Position numbers and translations under genes: made by a program
Assembly: GCF_021390175.1 (NCBI RefSeq)
Contig: NZ_CP090004.1
Coordinates: 3,339,001 to 3,403,000 of the forward strand
DNA: 64,000 bases
Source: Flagellimonas sp. HMM57
Lineage (GTDB): Bacteria > Bacteroidota > Bacteroidia > Flavobacteriales > Flavobacteriaceae
Direction of reading: 5' to 3'
In this document: piece after piece, positions 25,276-33,041 of the stretch
Position numbering within the stretch: the stretch's first letter is position 1
How the letters are laid out: the number at the start of each line of letters is the position of its first letter
The notes under the pieces: model-generated
The model's input: only the letters and a program-made list of their open reading frames with translations
Database searches by the model: none
What the model was told of the DNA's origin: nothing

Positions 25276-25977
25276 TCAGTGGAACTTACTGTACAATTCT
25301 TGGGTAAGGGCAGGTACGCCTTCGGTCGCCGTTTTTGAAATAATGGTGAGATCGGCAAAATTCGAAGCTTGTATACTGGGTCTTGGGTCTATAAAATAAA
25401 TAGGGGTTTCCCTAGGAACAAAATTAATTAGGCTAGCCGCTGGATACACCTGCATTGAGGTGCCTATAATGATGAGAATTGCAGCAGTTTGGGTAATCTC
25501 AATAGCAACTTCCAGCATAGGGACCATTTCTCCAAACCAGACAATATGGGGGCGGAGTTGATGTCCGTTTTTATCTAAATCACCCAATACTAAATCTTTT
25601 TTCCACTCCAAAACATGATTCTCATTTGCAGTACTTCGTACTTTTAACAACTCTCCATGCAGATGGACAACATGGGAACTGCCAGCTTGTTCATGGAGAT
25701 TGTCCACATTTTGGGTGATAATGCTTACATCAAACTCTTCTTCCAACCCAACAAGTGCTTTGTGTCCCTCGTTCGGTGACACTTCCAAAAGTTGTTTGCG
25801 TCGTTGATTGTAAAACTCCAAAACCAGTTCTGGATTTTTATTAAAACCTTGGGGAGATGCAACTTCCATGACATCATGGCCTTCCCAAAGGCCATTGGAA
25901 TCCCTAAAGGTCTTTAACCCGCTTTCAGCACTAATTCCTGCACCAGTGAGCACAACTATTTTTTGCTTTTTACCCAT
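25276..25977 (-). CDS. cobB: NAD-dependent protein deacylase (sirtuin, SIR2 class III-like)
   Basis: 233 residues. NAD-binding GAGISAESGLKTFRDSNGLW lies near residue 12, TQNVDNLHEQAG near 97, the catalytic His in VVHLHGE near 115, and LRPHIVWFGE near 150. A Y-x-x-R pair in EFYNQRRKQL is the feature that in SIRT5/CobB favours succinyl and malonyl lysine. The four zinc-binding cysteines usual between HGE and LRPH are missing: the region reads ELLKVRSTANENHVLEW with no Cys. Divergent from the methyltransferase gene. Confidence 0.92.
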   Translation of the reverse strand: MGKKQKIVVLTGAGISAESGLKTFRDSNGLWEGHDVMEVASPQGFNKNPELVLEFYNQRRKQLLEVSPNEGHKALVGLEEEFDVSIITQNVDNLHEQAGSSHVVHLHGELLKVRSTANENHVLEWKKDLVLGDLDKNGHQLRPHIVWFGEMVPMLEVAIEITQTAAILIIIGTSMQVYPAASLINFVPRETPIYFIDPRPSIQASNFADLTIISKTATEGVPALTQELYSKFH

Positions 25978-26019
25978 GGGCTAAAAATAAGAAATTCATT
26001 TTTTGCTATCTTGTTCTTT

Positions 26020-26679
26020 ATGTTTAATGATGATGTTGATGTATTGACCTATTTGGAAGGTTTCCTTACCGAAGGAAGAAAGCAACGGTTTTTGGAAGTG
26101 CTCCAACAGCGCACACGATACGTGACCGTTGCTATCGAAGATGTATATCAACTACACAATACCAGCGCCGTGATTAGAAGCTGCGATGCTTTTGGTGTCC
26201 AAGATGTGCATGTTGTTGAAGATAGATTTGGTGAGCGATTGGATAAAAATATTGCTATGGGTGCTGAGCAATGGGTAGATGTGAATCGATATGCCACTAC
26301 CTCTGAATGCATTACAACGTTAAAGGATGAGGGTTATGACATTATTGCGACTACACCGCACTGTGGTTCAATCTCACTTCCTGATTTTAACTTGAAGACA
26401 AAGACCGCATTGTTTTTTGGAACGGAAAAAGAAGGTTTGAGTGAAGAGGTCATGCAAAAAGCGGATGGATTTCTTACAATTCCAATGGTTGGTTTTTCAG
26501 AGAGTTTGAATGTTTCTGTTTCGGCGGCTATTATTATCCAAGTTGTCACGGAAAAGTTGAAAAAGTCTGAAATATCATGGCAGCTTTCTGATATTGAGAT
26601 ACTTGAAAAACGACTGGATTGGACTAAAAAATCGATTAAAGATGTGGAAAGAATTATCAGCAGATACCTCAATACATAA
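26020..26679 (+). CDS. trmH: TrmH/SpoU-family tRNA 2'-O-methyltransferase
   Basis: 219 residues from ATG 26020; an earlier start at 25963 would overlap the divergent sirtuin gene. The SPOUT signature is complete: motif 1 near NTSAVIRSCDAFGVQDVHVV, motif 2 as FFGTEKEGLSEEVM, motif 3 as IPMVGFSESLNVSVSAAI. The length and N-terminal region match tRNA (guanosine-18-2'-O)-methyltransferase TrmH better than rRNA-modifying RlmB, though substrate choice within SPOUT is hard to assign by eye. Confidence 0.9.
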   Translation: MFNDDVDVLTYLEGFLTEGRKQRFLEVLQQRTRYVTVAIEDVYQLHNTSAVIRSCDAFGVQDVHVVEDRFGERLDKNIAMGAEQWVDVNRYATTSECITTLKDEGYDIIATTPHCGSISLPDFNLKTKTALFFGTEKEGLSEEVMQKADGFLTIPMVGFSESLNVSVSAAIIIQVVTEKLKKSEISWQLSDIEILEKRLDWTKKSIKDVERIISRYLNT

Positions 26680-26718
26680 AGTTTTTGTACCTTGAGTTGC
26701 AACCAAAACTAAAAACCA

Positions 26719-27246
26719 ATGTATATTTTACTCTATCTTCTCGCAGGAATCGTATTGCTGATTTTAATTTTAGCGGCAATTGCCCCAAAGTCGTACAATG
26801 TTTCTAGGTCTATAGAAATAAAAAAATCAAAAGCTGTTGTTTTTGAGAATCTCAAGTATCTGAAAAATCAAGATGCATGGTCTCCGTGGAATAAAAAAGA
26901 CCCTAACATGAATAAAAAATTTACCGGTACCGATGGTGAAGTTGGTGCAATGAGCTACTGGAACGGTAATAAAGATGTAGGGGAAGGGGAACAAGAAATC
27001 ACCAAAATTGTTGATGGGGAGCGTGTTGAATCGGAACTACGATTCTTAAAACCATGGAAATCCACTTCTGATGCTTACTTGCTTACAGAAGCAGTAGGAG
27101 AAGATACTACCAAAGTTACATGGGGTTTTTCAGGAAAAAACAAATTTCCGTTCAGTATTTTTATGTTGTTCATGAACATGGATAAAGCTGTTGGTGGAGA
27201 TTTTGAAGAAGGATTGGCCAGCTTAAAGGCCACTTTGGAAAAATAA
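26719..27246 (+). CDS. SRPBCC (START-like) family protein with N-terminal membrane anchor
   Basis: 175 residues. An N-terminal membrane helix (residues 2-21, YILLYLLAGIVLLILILAAI) precedes a helix-grip domain: SRSIEIKKSKAVVFENLKYL, then a hydrophobic β sheet with YWNGNKDVGEGEQEITKIVD and TKVTWGFSGKNKFPF, then a long C-terminal helix. The fold binds hydrophobic ligands in a deep pocket; the ligand is unknown. It lies 39 bp after the methyltransferase gene, probably in one unit. Confidence 0.88.
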   Translation: MYILLYLLAGIVLLILILAAIAPKSYNVSRSIEIKKSKAVVFENLKYLKNQDAWSPWNKKDPNMNKKFTGTDGEVGAMSYWNGNKDVGEGEQEITKIVDGERVESELRFLKPWKSTSDAYLLTEAVGEDTTKVTWGFSGKNKFPFSIFMLFMNMDKAVGGDFEEGLASLKATLEK

Positions 27247-27251
27247 ATAAA

Positions 27252-28937
27252 TCATTCCACCAATTCCAACAGCGCAATATCAAAGTCATTTTCAAGAATG
27301 ACCTTGCCTTTGGTCACTACCACTTGGGTCTCGGAGTACGTATCGTACAATTTGGTACCATCACCAAAAAAGCCTTTGACCCAAAGTGATTTTTTACCTT
27401 TTGGCAAATCCAGTCCAATGACCACTTTATCCTTAAAGTCACCATCGGTATACATTCTTGAGAATACGTAAGGTTTTTTACCCAATCTTTTGTGCTTACC
27501 AGCTCCAACTGCTGGATGGTTTCTTCTAAATTGCCCCAGCTTTTGCCAGTGTTTATGTATTTTCTGGGTTTGGGGCAGACTGTCCAAATCTTCCCAGTTC
27601 ATAAATGAACGTAGTGTCGCATCCCCTTCGGTGCCTTCTATAATGAGATTTCTAGAGGTTTCATCTCCATAATATACTTGGGATGCGCCAGGAGTCAATA
27701 ATAACATATTCGCGGCATACATTGGACGCTTTCGTTCCTTATCAAAGGGATTACCATCATCATGGGACGTTAAATAATTGACTACACTTTTCCCTTTTAG
27801 TTTGTTGTTTAATAACTTGTTATATTTCTTAAAAACGGTTTCGTAATCATTGTGGGCATCATTTTTTAACTCAAAGTTGATGAGGCTCTTAAAGCCATAG
27901 TCAAAAAAGTCCACTTTTTTATCTCCAAAATCAAATTGTCTACCTCCAGAAATACCGTAGTTATATACTTCGCCCACCATGTAGAACGGATTGTTGTCCA
28001 ATACATAGTTTGGGTGTTTTTTCTTCCAGGTCTCAAATGCATAAGTGGCCTCTTTGTACAAATCTGCCCATGCGTCTTCATTGACATGTTTTACGGTATC
28101 TACCCTAAAACCATCAACTCCAAAATCGTTGATGTAATCCGTTAACCATTTGATGATATAGTATCGTGGTGCCCTCGGATATCCTGTTCGTTCAAAGAAC
28201 AATTGAAGTTCGTCCAACTCTTGGCTAAGTCGCCCTTCTTCCTTCCATTTGGCTAAAAGTGCGTCTGGCAGTTCTACGGCATCATTGGATTCGGTTAAAA
28301 CATCGGGAAGGTTTTGTACAAGCGTACATGCAGTCGTGTTTTCATAGTTGGAGAATTCACAAGCAGGACCAGTTCGCACCCATTCTTCGGGCCAAACCGG
28401 GTCTTTTTCGGTAACAGGACCTGTATGGTTCAATACGACATCAAGAAGCACTCGAATGCCTTTTGCATGAGCCGATTTGACCATTTTTTCCAAATCTTTT
28501 CGTGTTCCAAAATTTGGGTCTATCGCTGTCCAATCCTTTGCCCAGTAGCCGTGATATCCATAGGTGTTTCCGGTGCCTTCGTTCGTTGCACCATGGATTT
28601 GCTCTACGACAGGAGTAAACCAAATGGCATTTATTCCTAAGTCGGTAAAGTACCCTTCTTCTATTTTTTGTGTGATTCCTTGTATATCGCCACCTTCAAA
28701 ACCTCGTAGCACACCGGTTTCCATGGTTCGGTCAAAATTGACATCATTTTCACTGTTCCCGTTATTAAAACGGTCGGTAAGCAGAAAATAGATGTTCGCA
28801 CCTTCCCAAACAAATGGAGCTTGTTTTTCAGGCACTTGTTCTTCAACTACTTTTGTGTCTTTTTTTGCCTTTTTTGTAACTTCTTTGCAGCCAATAAGAA
28901 AAGAAAATAGGGACATAACGAAAAGCAGTTTTTTCAT
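27252..28937 (-). CDS. GH13 alpha-amylase family glycosidase, lipoprotein
   Basis: 561 residues. Lipobox FLIGC (Cys17) anchors it in a membrane. GH13 motifs are present in order: DVVLNHTGPV (region I), DGFRVDTVKH with the Asp nucleophile (region II), FYMVGEVYNY with the acid Glu (region III) and YLTSHDDGNP with the transition-state Asp (region IV). Residues 47-60 (ANIYFLLTDRFNNGN) are typical of calcium-binding amylases. It probably cleaves α-1,4-glucans in the periplasm or at the surface. No SusC/SusD pair is adjacent, so it is not part of a visible polysaccharide locus. Confidence 0.94.
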   Translation of the reverse strand: MKKLLFVMSLFSFLIGCKEVTKKAKKDTKVVEEQVPEKQAPFVWEGANIYFLLTDRFNNGNSENDVNFDRTMETGVLRGFEGGDIQGITQKIEEGYFTDLGINAIWFTPVVEQIHGATNEGTGNTYGYHGYWAKDWTAIDPNFGTRKDLEKMVKSAHAKGIRVLLDVVLNHTGPVTEKDPVWPEEWVRTGPACEFSNYENTTACTLVQNLPDVLTESNDAVELPDALLAKWKEEGRLSQELDELQLFFERTGYPRAPRYYIIKWLTDYINDFGVDGFRVDTVKHVNEDAWADLYKEATYAFETWKKKHPNYVLDNNPFYMVGEVYNYGISGGRQFDFGDKKVDFFDYGFKSLINFELKNDAHNDYETVFKKYNKLLNNKLKGKSVVNYLTSHDDGNPFDKERKRPMYAANMLLLTPGASQVYYGDETSRNLIIEGTEGDATLRSFMNWEDLDSLPQTQKIHKHWQKLGQFRRNHPAVGAGKHKRLGKKPYVFSRMYTDGDFKDKVVIGLDLPKGKKSLWVKGFFGDGTKLYDTYSETQVVVTKGKVILENDFDIALLELVE

Positions 28938-29031
28938 TTTTTGGGATTTTAGCTAAAACTATAAAATGCAAGCCGAAATATAAAATTTATTTATCCCAAG
29001 TATTGTAGTCAAATTTGTGTTGAAAATGCTA

Positions 29032-29808
29032 TTATCTTCTGTTCAGTACTTTATACTCTTCATAGCAGCTAGATATTGCATCTAAAATTTGTAAATCGTT
29101 GGCGGTAGTGATAAAGGATTTGGAATAATTACAGTTATTCAGGATATCCTGTATGTCCACTTTTTCAATCTGAAGCAATTCCGTAAGGGTCTCCCTATCA
29201 AATTTTGAGGCCAGTAAGTTCCTGATATCCTCATCTTCTTTCATCTGGCGTAATTTTCGCATTTGTTTTGGTTTTTTTCCAAAAAGATTGCGCAGCAAAT
29301 CGGCCGGATTTAAAATGGCACCCAATACTTTTGTGACCGCGCTAGGATTTTTACTGCCGGCTTCATAGCTTCTTTGTAGTCCAGATATACTGTATTGGTA
29401 CGCATTGTTCACAGGAAGGTTTTTTACGTCAATTTCGAGATAGCCCGTTAATTGGTATGGTCTAACGATAACTTCTTCTAGAGCATAGGCCAGTTCTGTA
29501 AGTGCTATTTCTGTACCTTCAAACTTGAACATATCATTGGTCACCCTTACTTTTTGCGATTTAAAACCTAGAAAAGAAAGATATAAGGTATCGTTCACAG
29601 CGGCACGAATCGTAAATTTTCCTTTTTGGTCCGTAATGGTACCTACAACTTTGTTGAGGTTGATAACATGGACACTTTCCATAGGAAAACTTGATTGCGC
29701 ATTGATTACGGTTGCAGTCAATTCACCTTCGACCGAAGTATCTTCCTCATTTTGAGCTAAACAAAAAAATGAAATGAAGGAAAAAAAAATAAGTAAAACT
29801 TTTCTCAT
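29032..29808 (-). CDS. Secreted protein with carboxypeptidase-regulatory-like domain
   Basis: 258 residues. A signal peptide ends at ISFFCLAQ (residue ~19). Residues ~30-115 form a CarboxypepD_reg-like β sandwich (GELTATVINAQSSFPMESVH, GTITDQKGKFTIRA, LYLSFLGFKSQKVRV) like the plug extensions of TonB receptors, here without a receptor. The remainder is helical with basic patches (LFGKKPKQMRKLRQMKEDED). The function is unknown; related proteins are common in flavobacteria. Confidence 0.85.
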   Translation of the reverse strand: MRKVLLIFFSFISFFCLAQNEEDTSVEGELTATVINAQSSFPMESVHVINLNKVVGTITDQKGKFTIRAAVNDTLYLSFLGFKSQKVRVTNDMFKFEGTEIALTELAYALEEVIVRPYQLTGYLEIDVKNLPVNNAYQYSISGLQRSYEAGSKNPSAVTKVLGAILNPADLLRNLFGKKPKQMRKLRQMKEDEDIRNLLASKFDRETLTELLQIEKVDIQDILNNCNYSKSFITTANDLQILDAISSCYEEYKVLNRR

Positions 29809-29883
29809 GCAATTTATGTAGTCATAAAAGTACTAAACAAAGAAAAATAAACACGTCTTCCTTATCATTTAATATAGAATTAA

Positions 29884-31650
29884 CTAATAGAAGCCAGAAC
29901 GTTTTTTACCTCCTTTACCTCCTTTTCTGCCTGAATTGTTTTTTCTACCTCCTTTGTACGATCTATTGTCACCGCCTTTTCTATGGCCTCGGTTTCTATC
30001 GCGTTTTTTGCCACCTCTTCCAGAACCTCCGGGGTTCTTGGATACTTCTACATTGATAAAACGACCGTCTACCTTAAATTCAGTGAAGGTTTGTAATACA
30101 TGTTCCGTAACCTTGGCATCAGTATTAAAAAAGGAAAAACTATCCTTGGTATCTACATTGAAGACCTCTTCTTTTTCCAAGTTTAGGGTGTCCCGCAAGA
30201 AGTCTTTTAAGGACATCCAATCATAACCATCCCGTTCCCCTACGTTGATAAAGTAACGCACCGATCCATTGGAGGGCGCACCATCTTTTCCATTTTTGTT
30301 TCTTTCGCCACGATTTCCGCCGTCATCAGAGGAGTTTAAATCTCTGGTCTTGCTGTAATAACTATAAAAACGTGTAAACTCTACCGATACAATTTTCTTG
30401 ATGAGTTCGTCCCTGTCTATACCATCCAAGACATCATTGATTGCAGGTAGGTAGTGGTCTATCTCGGTATTGACTTTTGTCTCCTTGATATTATTTGCCA
30501 AATGGTACAGTTGTATCTCGCAAATTTCTATACCTGATGGGATTTTCTTGGATAAAAAGTCCTGTTTGATTTTATTCTCAATGGCCTTTATTTTTCTCAT
30601 TTCAGAACGCGTAACGATGACCATGGAAATACCGGATTTTCCTGCACGTCCTGTTCGCCCACTTCTGTGAGTATAGGTTTCTATCTCATCTGGTAACTGG
30701 TAATTGATAACGTGGGTTATATCGTCCACATCTATTCCTCGGGCAGCGACGTCTGTAGCCACGAGCATCTGGACCTGTTTCTTTCTGAACGAATTCATGA
30801 CAAGGTCACGCTGATTTTGACTCAAATCTCCATGCAACGCTCCTGCGTTGTAACCATCTTCAATAAGTTTTTCCGCAACTTTTTGCGTATCCCTTTTGGT
30901 TCTACAGAATATTACCGAAAAGATACCTGGATTTGCATCTGCCAATCGTTTCAATGCGGGATAACGATCACGTCCACCAACCACATAATATTCATGCTGA
31001 ACCGTAGAAGCACCTGCATTTTTTGTACCAACCGTAATTTCTTGGGGTTTGTGCATGAATTTTTTTGCAATGACCGAAACCTCTTTCGGCATAGTTGCAG
31101 AAAACAACCAGGTTAATTTCTCTTGGGGCGTATTGGACAAAATATCCTTTATGTCCTCAAAGAAGCCCATGTTCAGCATTTCATCGGCCTCATCCAATAC
31201 ACAGTAGTCAATTTTAGAAATATCGACCATTCTTCTGCCGATCATGTCTTTCATTCGGCCTGGTGTGGCAACAATTATTTGTGCACCACGCTTTATTTGT
31301 CTTGCCTGGTCCGTAATACTGGCACCACCATAAATAGCTACGGTGTTGAGCCCTTTGACGTACTTTGAGTATAGCTTGAGTTCGTTCGTTATCTGTAAGC
31401 AAAGCTCACGGGTAGGAGAGAGGATAAGTCCTTGCGTAGTCCTACTTTCCGATTGTATTTTTTGAATCATGGGAAAACCGAAAGCTGCGGTTTTTCCTGT
31501 TCCTGTTTGTGCGAGTGCGACCAAATCGGTCTCTTGCTCCAATAAGATCGGAATTGCTTTTTCTTGTACTTCTGAGGGGGATTCAAATCCAAGATCGGAA
31601 ATAGCATCCAAAAGGGGTTTGTCCAACCCCAAGGCTTCAAATTTTGTCAT
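29884..31650 (-). CDS. DEAD-box ATP-dependent RNA helicase
   Basis: 588 residues from ATG 31650; the frame extends to 31773 but that region holds a promoter. Q motif (FEALGLDKPLLDAISDLGFE), Walker A AQTGTGKTAAFG, PTRELCLQI, DEAD box VLDEADEML, SAT, then the RecA2 motifs (ATDVAARGIDV, HRSGRTGRAG). A DbpA-type RNA-binding domain follows at about 460-545, and a Gly/Arg/Lys-rich tail ends the chain. It resembles DeaD/CshA enzymes acting in ribosome assembly, mRNA decay and cold adaptation. The leader is about 105 nt. Confidence 0.95.
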   Translation of the reverse strand: MTKFEALGLDKPLLDAISDLGFESPSEVQEKAIPILLEQETDLVALAQTGTGKTAAFGFPMIQKIQSESRTTQGLILSPTRELCLQITNELKLYSKYVKGLNTVAIYGGASITDQARQIKRGAQIIVATPGRMKDMIGRRMVDISKIDYCVLDEADEMLNMGFFEDIKDILSNTPQEKLTWLFSATMPKEVSVIAKKFMHKPQEITVGTKNAGASTVQHEYYVVGGRDRYPALKRLADANPGIFSVIFCRTKRDTQKVAEKLIEDGYNAGALHGDLSQNQRDLVMNSFRKKQVQMLVATDVAARGIDVDDITHVINYQLPDEIETYTHRSGRTGRAGKSGISMVIVTRSEMRKIKAIENKIKQDFLSKKIPSGIEICEIQLYHLANNIKETKVNTEIDHYLPAINDVLDGIDRDELIKKIVSVEFTRFYSYYSKTRDLNSSDDGGNRGERNKNGKDGAPSNGSVRYFINVGERDGYDWMSLKDFLRDTLNLEKEEVFNVDTKDSFSFFNTDAKVTEHVLQTFTEFKVDGRFINVEVSKNPGGSGRGGKKRDRNRGHRKGGDNRSYKGGRKNNSGRKGGKGGKKRSGFY

Positions 31651-31762
31651 TTTGGTAAATACCTTAAATCGCAAATATGTTGTGTTGTACAGAGCGATTT
31701 CGATTTTACCATTGTAAGCCCTTAACAACACCTTGCCCATACCGGCGGCGTTAATAAAGGCG

Positions 31763-31770
31763 CAAAGGTA
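31763..31770 (-). promoter_or_regulatory. Candidate -7 box for the DEAD-box helicase gene
   Basis: TACCTTTG on the minus strand matches TAnnTTTG. No TTG lies at the ideal 19-21 bp spacing. It sits between rdgB and the helicase and would give a leader of roughly 105 nt. Confidence 0.4.
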
Positions 31771-31792
31771 CATTAAATAGTTCAGTTGGGAA

Positions 31793-32374
31793 CTATGGCT
31801 TCATTTTTTCAAAAAATGCTACTAATTTGCGTATGGCTCTGCCCCTGTGGCTAATAGCGTTCTTAATTTCTGGCGATAGTTCACCAAAGGTGGCGTCGTA
31901 GGTTTCCGGTCTAAAAATGGGGTCATAGCCAAAACCTCCCGTCCCATATTCCTTTTTGGTGATGTTTCCTTCCACAATGCCTTCAAAAGCATAGCTTTTG
32001 TTGTTTAAATTAAGATGTACTACTGTTTTAAAATGGGCTTCTCGATTGTTAGTGCTTTCCATCTCGCGCAATACCTTAGCTATATTATCCCGAGTGCTTT
32101 TGTGTGTTCCTGCATAACGTGCAGAAAATACTCCTGGCGCACCGTGCAAGGCATCGATCAAAAGACCGGTGTCATCGGAAAAACAGTTCTGGCCAAAGGT
32201 TGAAGTAACATAATCCGCTTTTATCTTGGCATTTTCTTCCAATGTCTTCCCTGTTTCGGGAATTTCTTCTAAACAACCAATGTCCGTTAAGGATAGTAGC
32301 TCAACGAAAGACGGAAGCAGTTCGCGAACTTCTTCCAATTTATGTTGATTATGTGTGGCAAAAACGATTTTCAA
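31793..32374 (-). CDS. rdgB: Non-canonical purine NTP pyrophosphatase (RdgB/HAM1)
   Basis: 193 residues. It hydrolyses dITP, ITP and XTP to monophosphates, keeping damaged purines out of nucleic acids. Signature segments: IVFATHNQHKLEEVRELLP at the N-terminus (phosphate-binding), EETGKTLEENAKIKADYVTS-like region near residue 42, FSDDTGLLIDALHGAPGVFSARYAG near 68 and TGGFGYDPIF near 145, then the C-terminal ISHRGRAIRKL. Full length for the family. It is upstream of the helicase gene on the same strand. Confidence 0.96.
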   Translation of the reverse strand: MKIVFATHNQHKLEEVRELLPSFVELLSLTDIGCLEEIPETGKTLEENAKIKADYVTSTFGQNCFSDDTGLLIDALHGAPGVFSARYAGTHKSTRDNIAKVLREMESTNNREAHFKTVVHLNLNNKSYAFEGIVEGNITKKEYGTGGFGYDPIFRPETYDATFGELSPEIKNAISHRGRAIRKLVAFFEKMKP

Positions 32375-32434
32375 AGTATGAATGATTTAAAGCGTTGCTA
32401 AAAGTAGTAATTTCGAAATATTTGTTGCTTAAAT

Positions 32435-32887
32435 ATGAAATTGAAAGTATTGCCGCCTTTAGTAGTATTGGTTTTTGGAGGTTTAATGTATCTATTGTAC
32501 AGGTTTTTGCCTGTAGGTCATTTTGACTTTTTTGGACGAGAACAACTTGCAATTTTTTTGTGCTCTCTTGCTGTACTAATTATGTTGATAGCGTTACTTC
32601 AGTTTTTAAAAGTGAAAACTGCAACCAACCCTATTAATTTGACCAAAACCAGTAGTTTGGTAACTAACGGGATTTTTAAGTATACCAGAAACCCTATGTA
32701 TTTGGCAATGCTGCTTATATTGATTGCCTTTGGATTAAAACTTGGGAATGCTTTCAACACACTTTTGGCAGCTGGCTTTGTGTACTATATGAACCATTTT
32801 CAAATCAAACGCGAAGAAAAAGCACTTACCGAGTTGTTTGGAAAACGGTACAAAGTGTATTGTAAGGAAACTAGACGATGGTTTTGA
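32435..32887 (+). CDS. Isoprenylcysteine carboxyl methyltransferase-like (ICMT/PEMT) membrane protein
   Basis: 150 residues, four likely membrane helices (about 4-24, 36-56, 87-105 and 108-122). The C-terminal signature TNGIFKYTRNPMYLAMLLIL followed by FQIKREEKALTELFGKRYKVYC is that of ICMT/phospholipid methyltransferases, which bind S-adenosylmethionine at this site. The bacterial substrate is unknown. Divergent from rdgB. Confidence 0.9.
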   Translation: MKLKVLPPLVVLVFGGLMYLLYRFLPVGHFDFFGREQLAIFLCSLAVLIMLIALLQFLKVKTATNPINLTKTSSLVTNGIFKYTRNPMYLAMLLILIAFGLKLGNAFNTLLAAGFVYYMNHFQIKREEKALTELFGKRYKVYCKETRRWF

Positions 32888-33041
32888 CACTAAAAACCAT
32901 TGAATCATAATTTTATATAAGTTTTTAGAACATTTTGAAGACTATTTTTGATATATCCATATTTGTAGATGGTTTTTTATAACTTCCAATTTTAGGGATG
33001 AAATTAATGTTTAAATTTAGCCCTTAATTTTTGGAAAAATC

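Noticed and set aside
27252..28937. Polysaccharide utilisation locus around the GH13 gene
   Set aside because: No SusC/SusD pair, sensor or further glycosidase lies within several kilobases.
31651..31773. 41-residue N-terminal extension of the DEAD-box helicase
   Set aside because: Would include the predicted promoter and leader; the Q motif starts directly at ATG 31650.
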